In this document: one piece after another, positions 1 to 6,827 of the stretch
Layout of the letters: the number at the start of each line of letters is the position of its first letter
Numbering within the stretch: the first letter of the stretch is position 1
From: Deltaproteobacteria bacterium
GTDB taxonomy: Bacteria > Desulfobacterota > DSM-4660 > Desulfatiglandales > HGW-15
Assembly (NCBI GenBank): GCA_019310485.1
Contig: JAFDEF010000030.1
Span: forward strand, 1 to 47,292
Reading direction: 5' to 3'
Length of the DNA: 47,292 bases
Position numbers and translations under genes: made by a program
Notes under the pieces: generated by a model
What the model was told of the DNA's origin: nothing
The model's database searches: none
Seen by the model: the letters and a program-made list of their open reading frames with translations, nothing else

Positions 1-363
1 GCCCAGCGGAGGAAATTCTCGGCCCAGTACAAGAAGAGGATCTTGGATGAAGCCGATGGATGCAAAGATGTGCCTGGTGCCATTGGTGCTTTACTAAGGC
101 GAGAGGGGCTGTATTCGTCACATTTAGCCACCTGGCGCAAGCAACGGGAGCGTGGGGAGCTTGATGGCCTGAGGCCTAAGAAGCGGGGTCGGAAGGCCAA
201 GCCAAATAACCCTCTTGCCGTGAAAGTCCGTGAGCTGGAAGCTGAAAACAGGAGGTTGCAGAGGCAGCTAGAGAAGGCTGAGACGATCATTGCGTTTCAA
301 AAAAAACTTTCCGAGATGTTGGGGATTCCTCTGGAGCGCAAAGAGAGTGACGAGACATGTTGA
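1..363 (+). CDS. IS3-type transposase OrfA, 5' end outside window
   Basis: The reading frame is open from the first base, so the gene starts upstream of the window; the TTG at 43 is probably internal. The product is a small basic protein with an N-terminal helix-turn-helix region (KFSAQYKKRILDEAD, GLYSSHLATWRKQR) and, after a basic KKRGRK patch, a heptad-repeat helix (about residues 60-95) of the leucine-zipper kind. This is the layout of OrfA of IS3-family elements, which binds the element ends and is normally followed by a frameshifted OrfB integrase. Here the OrfB that should follow is broken, so the element is probably dead. Family call from motif pattern; the IS3 subgroup cannot be decided. 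Confidence 0.75.
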   Translation, partial: AQRRKFSAQYKKRILDEADGCKDVPGAIGALLRREGLYSSHLATWRKQRERGELDGLRPKKRGRKAKPNNPLAVKVRELEAENRRLQRQLEKAETIIAFQKKLSEMLGIPLERKESDETC

Positions 364-494
364 TGGTGGCCACAGAGGATCTAGCAAGGTAAGTTGGAGT
401 GGCGCCAGCCTGCAAGGGCTTAGGGGTGGACAGCTCCAGCGTGAATGCGTTTGTACTGGAGAAGTACGGCCTTCCGTTTCCAGGAAAAAACTAA
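357..494 (+). pseudogene. IS3-type OrfB relic with in-frame stop
   Basis: An ATG overlapping the end of OrfA opens a frame reading MLMVATEDLAR, then a TAA at 390-392, then VGVAPACKGLGVD. The VAPAC.GLGV segment is the usual start of IS3 OrfB integrases. The frame then loses resemblance and stops at 492-494. No DDE catalytic region follows, so only the first few dozen codons survive. The stretch from 495 to 674 has no convincing gene; one frame encodes a short acidic tail (LPEEVRVNIEEDYQVRVRM, about 563-622) ending just before the next gene, which may be another relic. Confidence 0.6.
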
Positions 495-674
495 GATTGG
501 ACCGGGGGGACGATTAAGAGATGAAGGCGAAAGGAGAAAGGGAAAGGCGGGCTTAACCTGGATAATCTTCCTGAAGAAGTTCGGGTCAATATCGAGGAAG
601 ACTACCAGGTGCGCGTCCGCATGCTGGAGAGGCCGAAAGGCACACCATAAAGAGGTAGGAAAAGAACCTAAGAA

Positions 675-1079
675 ATGCCTGGTTGGGATATCCTAAAAAT
701 CGTTTCTGCGGAAGGGGAAGGTCAAAAAGTCGAATTCAAAGCCAAGCTTTCTGGGCTGGCTAAAGAAATAGTGGCCTTTGCCAATGCGTCTGGTGGATCC
801 ATCTTTTTGGGGATTGCAGATGATGGTCAAATTGTTGGTGTAGCCGATTCCAATCGGCTACGCAGTCAGATCCAAGACATCGCCAACAACTGTGATCCCA
901 GGTTGCCTATTCGTCTCATTTCACATCGTCGGGTTATTGAGATTGTTGTTCCGGAAGGGACAGACAAACCCTATAGTTGCAATGAGGGGTTTTTTATTCA
1001 TTGGATTATGGTCCAGGGGTTATTGAGACGAAGTGAGTCAGTAACTCCTCAATATTTCAATAGGTTATCCAAAAACTGA
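675..1079 (+). pseudogene. AlbA_2 (Schlafen-type) domain protein, C-terminally truncated
   Basis: The first 100 residues match the AlbA_2 / Schlafen AlbA domain: EFKAKLSGLAKEIVAFANASGG followed by GIADDGQIVGV is the family core (glutamate in VEFK, the FANA-GG turn and the GI.DDG.IVGV strand). Such domains usually head 400-500-residue proteins with a C-terminal winged helix and are common in defence islands. Here the frame runs to about CNEGFFI (residue 107) and then continues into unrelated sequence, ending at 134 residues, so the C-terminal half is missing. The start ATG has an upstream AGAGGTAGG ribosome site. It may make a short protein but is most likely a truncated gene. Confidence 0.6.
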
Positions 1080-1295
1080 GGCGATGATGAGTCGAAAAAT
1101 TCAGTGGCCGTTTAATTTTTTTCATCAAAATATGAACAGCTTCACTCGGTAGGATGCCAACCCATGAATGAAAAACTAAAAGAAATATTTAGATGCGTTG
1201 AATGTTAAATGAGGACGCTGGTAAGGAGACATACTGTCTGGAAAAGATGAGGCGGCTCCTTGCTGGAAACGCCGTGTCTTAAGGGAGGTTCCAAA

Positions 1296-1808
1296 ATGTT
1301 AGTGGCTATCAGTGATATCCATTTTGTAGATGGCACCGCAGGGGAGCATAATCTTCCTTTCAGTGCATTCAATAGCGTCGATATTGTTGACTTGATACGT
1401 AGTACCAAGTGGTTCGATGTAAAACCCGAGGACCGCCCGTGGGGCAAGAGGGGGCTAAGCGATATCCCAAGGCCGCGAAAGCGCAGTGTTACTGAAAAGC
1501 AATGCCTGAAGATTTTGGGTCAGGCTTCCCAAAGAAGCCTGGGAAAAGAGAAGCCACCTAGTTCTCTTCCCAAGGATACCGTTCTTTACAAAAACTGGAA
1601 AACATTCAAGCTGTTTAGAGAATTAAGAAGTCATCTATCAGAGAGCTGCGGGAGAGAGATCCCGGTGGAAATAATTTACATTCCTGGGAACCATGACAGG
1701 CTTTGTAACCTTTACCCTTCTGTACGAGATGCAATCCACCAAGCCCTTGGAGTCTCAGTGACGAAGGATACCGTGGAAGGGGATCCGAGCGCTGAATGGT
1801 GGTATAGA
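1296..1808 (+). pseudogene. N-terminal fragment of metallophosphoesterase (second copy)
   Basis: This stretch is nearly identical to the first 194 codons of the intact gene at 6828-8270. It keeps the first metal motif (SDIHF) and the GNHDR motif, but 69 bases are missing in frame, removing residues 29-51 of the intact protein right up to the metal-binding Asp of GDIVD. Homology stops abruptly after the codons for WWYR at about 1808, where unrelated sequence begins. A matching C-terminal piece of the same gene lies 2.5 kb downstream at 4280-4612. The fragment lacks the later metal ligands and should be inactive. Confidence 0.9.
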
Positions 1809-1875
1809 GTGGGTAAAGGGGTCATACGTATTTTTTCAAGCATTTCAATAGAGATGATGAGGACTGATGAGCAGA

Positions 1876-1891
1876 AATATGGGGAATATCG
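1876..1891 (+). repeat. Short direct repeat, copy A (copy B at 4631-4646)
   Basis: The 16 bases AATATGGGGAATATCG occur here and again at 4631-4646, both on the plus strand. Each sits shortly after a metallophosphoesterase fragment. Both copies lie in a frame encoding YGEYRTKR, and similarity extends a few codons beyond the identical core. They may be pieces of one unidentified gene that was broken up, or footprints of recombination. Confidence 0.6.
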
Positions 1892-1923
1892 AACCAAACG
1901 AGAGGCAAAATGGGTCACACCTA

Positions 1924-2076
1924 TTTTGTCGGCGCCGTCGACATTATGCGGAAGCTGTGCTCCAGGCCCACCGCCGGGTGCGGACAGCAGCACGCCGGAA
2001 AGGCATTCGCTACCGGGTTGAACCCCACCTCCCGCCGGACGTGTTGGGGATCTATGTCTATTTGCCTGTAGTATGA
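1924..2076 (+). pseudogene. Possible C-terminal relic of a large helicase
   Basis: One frame encodes an Arg-rich amphipathic segment (AEAVLQAHRRVRTAARRKG) followed by YRVEPHLPPDVLGIYVYLP and a stop. From memory, this P.LP.DVLG.Y.YLP ending resembles the extreme C-terminus of SNF2-type helicases found in restriction or DISARM-like islands. No start codon or helicase core is present, so it can only be a relic. Its proximity to a methylase-like N-terminus (2838-3164) fits the idea that a defence operon once stood here. The family assignment is recall-based and weak. Confidence 0.35.
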
Positions 2077-2168
2077 AAGAGGATTTGAAATACACACTTC
2101 AAAATGTTATAAAAATTAAGGAGTTATCAGGATTCTAATGAAGTTTGTTGTCTGCAGGAGGTCCGGTT

Positions 2169-2465
2169 GTGAAAAAGAGCGAAGTTATTCAAAAGCTGGA
2201 AATGTTCCAGGATGAATTGAAAAACTTTTCTGTAAAAAATCTTTACCTTTTTGGTTCTTACGCACGCGAAGAGGCTGGAGATCAAAGCGACCTGGATATC
2301 CTGGTTGAATTTGAAGCAGAGGCTCAGATCGGTTTGTTCGAGTTTGCCCGGCTTCGCCGCAGGCTCAGCGAACTGCTTGGCCTGGAGGTGGATCTAGTAA
2401 CTCCAGATGCGTTACATCCAGAAATGAGAGACGAGATATTGAGAGAGGCCATCCATGCCTCCTAG
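2169..2465 (+). CDS. mntA: MNT-domain nucleotidyltransferase antitoxin (first module)
   Basis: A 98-residue minimal nucleotidyltransferase. It carries the polymerase-beta-type signature GSYAR (residues 29-33) followed by SDLDILVEF, giving the metal-binding Asp pair D41 and D43. Family members paired with HEPN proteins act as antitoxins; in the studied MntA/HepT pairs they AMPylate a tyrosine of the toxin. The GTG at 2169 is chosen because GGAGG lies 6-10 bases upstream; the TTG codons further up lack a site. The end overlaps the HEPN gene start by 11 bases, which implies translational coupling. Confidence 0.85.
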   Translation: MKKSEVIQKLEMFQDELKNFSVKNLYLFGSYAREEAGDQSDLDILVEFEAEAQIGLFEFARLRRRLSELLGLEVDLVTPDALHPEMRDEILREAIHAS

Positions 2466-2799
2466 AGACTGGAAGTTGCGGATCAGAGACATTTTGAGGG
2501 CTATAAGTGCGGTGCGAGGGTATACCGCAGGAATCAAATATGATGCCTTTGTGGCTGACCGGAAGACAGTGGATGCCGTGATACGCAATTTGATTATTAT
2601 AAGAGAAGCGGCAAGCCATGTACCGGATGAGGTTGTGTCGGCTCATACTGAGATCCCGTGGCGGGACATGCGAGACATGCGGAACTTCGTCGTTCACGAA
2701 TATTTCGGGGTCAGTGACAGGATCCTATGGGATACTGTCCAAAACAATTTGCCACCATTGATACCGCTTCTGGAGCAATTACTGCAGGCCCAGAAATAA
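2455..2799 (+). CDS. hepT: HEPN-domain toxin, DUF86/HepT family (first module)
   Basis: A 114-residue all-helical HEPN protein of the DUF86/HepT type, the toxin partner of the MNT gene it overlaps by 11 bases. The RNase motif RX4HXY is intact as R76-N-F-V-V-H81-E-Y83, and the preceding VIRNLIIIREAASHVP block is typical of the family. HepT toxins cleave RNA and are silenced when the MNT partner modifies the motif tyrosine. No lesion is visible, so this module appears functional. It lies in the middle of the broken metallophosphoesterase copy. Confidence 0.85.
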   Translation: MPPRDWKLRIRDILRAISAVRGYTAGIKYDAFVADRKTVDAVIRNLIIIREAASHVPDEVVSAHTEIPWRDMRDMRNFVVHEYFGVSDRILWDTVQNNLPPLIPLLEQLLQAQK

Positions 2800-2837
2800 C
2801 ATCCCTGCGCCCACCTTTGACTTTGCGGTGAACGGAA

Positions 2838-3164
2838 ATGCCTCGAAGACTTCGAGATATATTCACGACCATAAAGACCGAGGGAAACCTTCTGCCCATA
2901 GACCTTCTTCAGCGCATTGCAGAAGGGGACCGTGACCTCAAGGGTCGCACTCCGGACACCTATTATCTCACCAAAAATGAAAGACTCAATGAGGTCATCA
3001 ATCGCGCCTGGAGTCGATGTGCAGGGGCATGGCGTGCCTTTCGTTCCGAAGCTGAGGAGCTTGCTGATAGTGATGCAGGCACAACTCTTTCCCGCGAGCG
3101 ATGGCTCCTTCCGCTTTTCCAGGAACTGGGGTACGGCAGGCACCACGGAGGACGAGGCAAATGA
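2838..3164 (+). pseudogene. N-terminal relic resembling a large DNA methylase
   Basis: The frame reads a basic start (MPRRLRDIFTTIKTEGNLLP), then LLQRIAEGDRDLKG, then RERWLLPLFQELGYGR, after which it runs off into an unrelated tail and stops at 108 residues. From memory, the LLPLFQELGYGR block sits near residue 100 of large Eco57I-like/DISARM-associated adenine methylases, which exceed 1000 residues. None of the methylase catalytic region is present. Between 3165 and 3210 another frame ends with ELISFVKSFRDDVLR, unidentified. Likely a decayed restriction or defence gene; assignment is by recall. Confidence 0.45.
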
Positions 3165-3267
3165 ACTAATTAGTTTTGTCAAAAGTTTCCGGGATGATGT
3201 TTTGCGATAGTTGAAGATGAATCATCCTCATCTTGTTTCATTTTAACCCTATAGATGGGAAGGGCCT

Positions 3268-3320
3268 CAACGGGTAAACCCCGTTGGAATTTCGCATGGG
3301 GCATTGAACCCCGTGCGAAA
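3268..3320. repeat. Tandem hairpin (REP-like) element
   Basis: Two inverted repeats lie side by side: CAACGGG (3268-3274) with CCCGTTG (3280-3286), and TTTCGCATGGGG (3290-3301) with CCCCGTGCGAAA (3309-3320), the second with one G:T pair. The arrangement is that of a small palindromic intergenic element. It directly abuts the third MNT relic. Confidence 0.65.
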
Positions 3321-3330
3321 AAGTGGATAA

Positions 3331-3423
3331 CCGGAAAGTGATGTGGACTTTCTGGTCAAGATGGACCCTGATTGCAGCCTGCTTGACCTTAGCGCCTTGG
3401 TCGCGGATCTGAGGGAGGTGATG
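3331..3423 (+). pseudogene. MNT nucleotidyltransferase relic (third)
   Basis: The frame encodes PESDVDFLVKMDPDCSLLDL then SALVADLREVM. SDVDFLV is the metal-binding Asp pair of MNT nucleotidyltransferases, and the following helix is typical (SLLDL..L..DL). The upstream GSxxR part is missing, replaced by the hairpin element, and the downstream V-D-V-V part is absent. It differs from both intact MNT genes here, so it came from a third module. Confidence 0.7.
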
Positions 3424-3562
3424 AAGGGGGGAGGATGGAGGATGAAAGGAGAGCGCACGAGGTTCAGGCGATTGGAGGGAATTTTAGAGCTATCGATGCG
3501 ATGGCACTTTTTGATATAGATTTTGTAAAATAAAAAATTTTTGCGCTTTATGGAGAGGTGGA

Positions 3563-3853
3563 ATGGAACGGAGCAAAATACTTGAGATTATTTCCTCCCA
3601 TCGAACGGAGCTAAACTCGTTCGAAGTTAAGTCTCTTGCCATCTTTGGTTCAATAGCCAGGGATGAAGCTACATCGGAGAGTGATGTTGACATTTTGGTA
3701 GAGTTTCATGGCAAGGCGACTTTTAAGCAATACATGAGATTAAAGTTCTTCCTGCAAGACTTGTTGGGTTGTTCTGTGGATCTGGTCACACCCAAGGCAC
3801 TCAAGCCACGTCTGAGACCCTATGTAGAGAAGGAGGCCGTTTATGTCACGTGA
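3563..3853 (+). CDS. mntA: MNT-domain nucleotidyltransferase antitoxin (second module)
   Basis: A 96-residue minimal nucleotidyltransferase with the signature IFGSIAR followed by SESDVDILVEF (Asp pair in SDVD) and the family end SVDLVTPKALKP. It resembles the first module's MNT protein in layout but is clearly divergent in sequence, so the two were probably not produced by recent duplication. GGAGAGGTGG upstream supports the ATG. Its end overlaps the HEPN frame by 11 bases, exactly as in the first module. The partner toxin gene is interrupted by a stop codon, so this antitoxin may now be an orphan. Confidence 0.85.
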   Translation: MERSKILEIISSHRTELNSFEVKSLAIFGSIARDEATSESDVDILVEFHGKATFKQYMRLKFFLQDLLGCSVDLVTPKALKPRLRPYVEKEAVYVT

Positions 3854-4208
3854 CTACTAGCTGTTTCTTGATGACATCCGGCTGTCATGCGAAAAAATTG
3901 TTCGGTATACCACGGGCCTTACTTTTAAGCAGTTACTTGAGGACGAAAAGACATTTGATGCCGTGCTGCGTAACCTCATTGTCATAGGCGAGGGTGTGAA
4001 ACATCTACCTTTGGAGGTGCAGCAGCGTCATCAGCAGGTGGAGTGGCGTGAGATAGCTGGGTTCCGTGATATTGCCGTCCATGAATATTTTGGCATAGAT
4101 GAGGAGATCTTGTGGGATATTGTCCAGAAGGAGGTCCCTTCGCTCCTGGCCAAGTTGACGGAAATAATAGCTCATGAGGAACGGGACTGTCACCCATCTA
4201 ATAAATAA
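3843..4208 (+). pseudogene. hepT: HEPN toxin (HepT) interrupted by TAG at codon 6
   Basis: Starting at the ATG that overlaps the MNT gene by 11 bases, the frame reads MSRDY, then TAG (3858-3860), then LFLDDIRLSCEKIVRY and on without another stop to 4208. The body is a normal DUF86/HepT HEPN domain: VLRNLIVIGEGVKHLP, and an intact RX4HXY motif (R75, H80, Y82 counting the stop as residue 6). Only one base change in codon 6 is needed to restore a 121-residue protein. As written, the toxin is either not made or made at low level by amber readthrough or from an internal start such as 3963. Inactivation of a toxin while the antitoxin stays intact is a common decay path. Confidence 0.8.
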
Positions 4209-4279
4209 AGGGGCATAGATCATAGTTTTGTCGAGAAGATCAGTAAGAAGGGATTCTCCCAATTGAAAATCGCGAACCA

Positions 4280-4612
4280 GAAAAAGATATATATCTGCAC
4301 GCTCCATGCAACGAAGGTATCTGGAGGGAAGACCAAGAAATACGCTTCGTACTGTATGGGCACACGCATGTCCCCCTGCAGCCGCCTCTTGAAGGTGATG
4401 GCGGACGCGAGGTTTTCTACATAAACACCGGGACCTGGAGGAATCGCATTTACAGGACAGTTGGCCTGGACAAAGCACATGACTTTGTTGATTTGAAGCA
4501 AATGACCTACACGATAATCTTCAGAAAGGATGAGGATACAAGGGGCAAAGAACCGGACACTTTGAGTTTTGACATTTGGACCGGTACCAAAAAGAAACAA
4601 TACAGCAAATGA
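4280..4612 (+). pseudogene. C-terminal fragment of metallophosphoesterase (second copy)
   Basis: The 110 codons starting EKDIYLH match residues 369 to about 478 of the intact protein encoded at 6828-8270, including the last metal motif YGHTHVP and the ending WTGTKKK. There is no start codon. Together with the piece at 1296-1808 it represents one former gene copy whose middle (residues 195-368) is gone and whose halves are separated by about 2.5 kb containing the toxin-antitoxin modules. The stop comes three codons earlier than in the intact copy. Confidence 0.9.
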
Positions 4613-5060
4613 GTGCTGAGCGAGAAAATGAATATGGGGAATATCGCACTAAGCGGGTGATTCTGGAGTGCTATGATGATATGGCAGAGGCCATGAAAAC
4701 CGGCCAGCCTTACCAGAGGATCCCATTTTCACCCCCGGCCAATTCGAGTGTTCCTCTGGGATAGTTAAAAGAGAGTTGGAGCAAGAAGGCTTTGATGCGG
4801 ATCTATGCAGTCTTTCATTGATTGTCGGTTGTTCGTTGCTTGAAACTGGAAACTTGAAACCTGTAACATTTTGCCTTGTGGAAAAAGAGAGTTCCCTAAT
4901 GCTAAAAAAATATCCGAATGTTGCATACACGGGTGTTCCATGAATATAATGACTTTCCGGTTTGTTATCCCGGTCTTCTTGAAACATTCGCCTATAGATT
5001 CGTGTGATGGCCTAATATAGAGGGATTGAGGGGATAGTTTATGTCGCTGAAGGGGGGATA
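4613..5060. other. Gene-poor stretch between relics
   Basis: No intact gene is visible. Positions 4616-4764 continue in a frame with EYGEYRTKRVILECYDDMAE, an unidentified fragment sharing the 16-base repeat core (4631-4646) with 1876-1891. At about 4840-4861 CTTGAAAC is repeated with a 6-base spacer. AGGGGGG at 5051-5057 is the ribosome site of the broken molybdopterin oxidoreductase gene. Confidence 0.5.
4631..4646 (+). repeat. Short direct repeat, copy B (copy A at 1876-1891)
   Basis: Identical 16 bases AATATGGGGAATATCG as at 1876-1891, again just after a metallophosphoesterase fragment and again in a frame encoding YGEYRTKR. Confidence 0.6.
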
Positions 5061-6800
5061 ATGAAAAAACACACAATCTGCCGTTTATGTTCGGCCTCCT
5101 GTCCCCTCTTATAGTGGGTTTTAACTCATGCGACAACTATCCTAACATAGGGGGGGTTCAGTCTGCCACGTGGCTAGGGAAATGGCCCACACTTACACCT
5201 ACGGCGCCATGACTGCAGCCGATACCAGGAACGCAAAATGCATCATTGTCTGGGGAAAAAATGATCTTCATACCAATCCACCCCGGCTTATGAAAACATC
5301 CTCTATGCACAGGAGCACGGTACCAGGCTTGTTGTGGTTGATCCCATCAAAACAGAGCTTGCCTCACGTGCAGATATCTGGCTGCAGGTAAAGCCGGGGC
5401 ATGACGGGTTGCTGGCCATGGCCATGATCAATGAGATTATCTCGGCAGGAGTCTATGACTCGAATTTTATTCGGGAATGGACCATCGGGTTCGAAGTGCT
5501 TCAGGCTCCGGCAGGTGCCTTCCCGCCCGAAAAGATCGCTGACGATATCTGGCTGGATCCCGCCCTAGTCAGGGATGCCGCGCATCTTTACGCCACAGCG
5601 AGACCCGCCTGTATTATCGACGGCAACGGCCTAGATATGCAGCTCGATGTTTTTCAAACGACCCGCACGGCCTGTATCTTGCGGGCCCTGACGGGCAATA
5701 TCGACAAGCCGGGTGGAGATCTGGTGCCGGAGCCGGTGCCAATGCGCAACATTCAACTCAGAGAACGTCTCCCTGCCGGGGTGGAACCGGTCACCCAGGC
5801 CTACCCCCTGTTCAATAAATTTCATGAAACCTGGGGACTGCATGTTCAGTCGGGCGTTATTGATGCGATCATGGATGAAAAACCCTACCCGGTGAAGATG
5901 CTCGTCGTCCAGTCAGGCAACCCTGCGATTACCATGACCGATTCTCACAGGGTCAAAAAGGCCTTGCAAAAACTTGAATTCATGGTGGTGATCGATCCGT
6001 TTATGACGAGAACGGCCGAATTTGCAGACATCGTTCTTCCCGCCTCCACCTGTTTCGAAAAAACCCAGTTGAAGCGGGCCTATATGCGCGATAGCCTGGT
6101 GATGATTCAGGATCAGGTAATCGACTGGTTTGCCGACAGCTGGCCTGACTGGAAGATTACCTTTGATCTTGCAAGAAGACTGGGACTGGCAGAGGAATTT
6201 CCTTGGGAGAGCGTTGAGGAAGCCATCAATTACCAGTTGGAGCCGGCGGGGATCACCGTGGAGGCGCTCCGGGAAAACCCGGACGGTCTTCGGGTTGAAA
6301 AAGTCCGGTATGAAAAGCATAAAATCCACGGGTTTAACACTCTGTCAGGCAAGGTGGAACTCTACTCAGAACGGCTGAAAAAAAACGGCTTTCTTCCCGT
6401 TCCCTACCAGGATGGTATCTATCACAACCCGATAAGCTTTTCCGGGAGAGATAAAGAATTCCCCTTCATTGGTATCAGCGGCGCCCGGACCAGCAGATTC
6501 ACCCATACCCAGTTTCATCGTATACCTGAGCTCTTGGCCAGCGAGCCTGAAGGCTTTGCCGATATTCATCCCCATGATGCAAGGGCGCGGGGCATTGCTG
6601 ATGGAGACATGGTAAGAATCAGTACACCACGGGGTTGTATCGAGATGAAAGCGAGGATTTCTGATCTGGTGCATCCCGGCTCGCTCAGGATTGCCTGGGG
6701 TTGGGGGGGAACTTGATCCGGATCAGGGTCTGAATAACCTGACCGATGATACAAGAAGAAACGGAATAACCGGTACGCCCTCAAACCGAAGTTTCATGTG
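5061..6800 (+). pseudogene. Molybdopterin oxidoreductase, broken in three places
   Basis: The gene begins MKKHTICRLCSASCPLL with the Cys pattern of the N-terminal 4Fe-4S domain, then hits TAG at 5112. About 120 codons are missing before the sequence resumes near 5155 as GSVCHVAREMAHTYTYGAMT and VWGKND. One base is lost near 5285 (the frame must shift to continue AYENILYAQEHG). The main body then runs from about 5288 with classical molybdopterin-binding blocks (DPIKTELASRADIWL, LTGNIDKPGGD, ADIVLPASTCFEK, GADTSRFTHTQ-like region, IHPHDARARGI). A run of seven G at 6703-6709 shifts the frame again; without it the end would read WGWGELDPDQGLNNLTDD and SNRSFMCN, the usual family ending. Soluble or peripheral oxidoreductase; substrate cannot be told. 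No partner subunits are adjacent. Confidence 0.85.
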
Positions 6801-6827
6801 TAATGTAAGGAAAGGGGGGACTCTAAA

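Larger units (their letters stand above)
3211..3562. other. Gene-poor stretch with paired hairpins and an MNT relic
   Basis: This 352-base stretch contains no intact gene. It holds the double hairpin at 3268-3320 and, right after it, a piece of a third MNT nucleotidyltransferase (3331-3423). From about 3520 it becomes AT-rich and leads to the ribosome site of the second MNT gene at 3563. Confidence 0.6.

Noticed and set aside
445..696. 83-codon open frame after the transposase relic
   Set aside because: Composition is Arg/Trp/Lys-rich without any recognisable pattern and it overlaps the AlbA_2 start; likely chance.
4005..4478. 157-codon minus-strand open frame across the HepT and metallophosphoesterase pieces
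   Set aside because: It is antisense to two recognisable coding stretches and has no family features.
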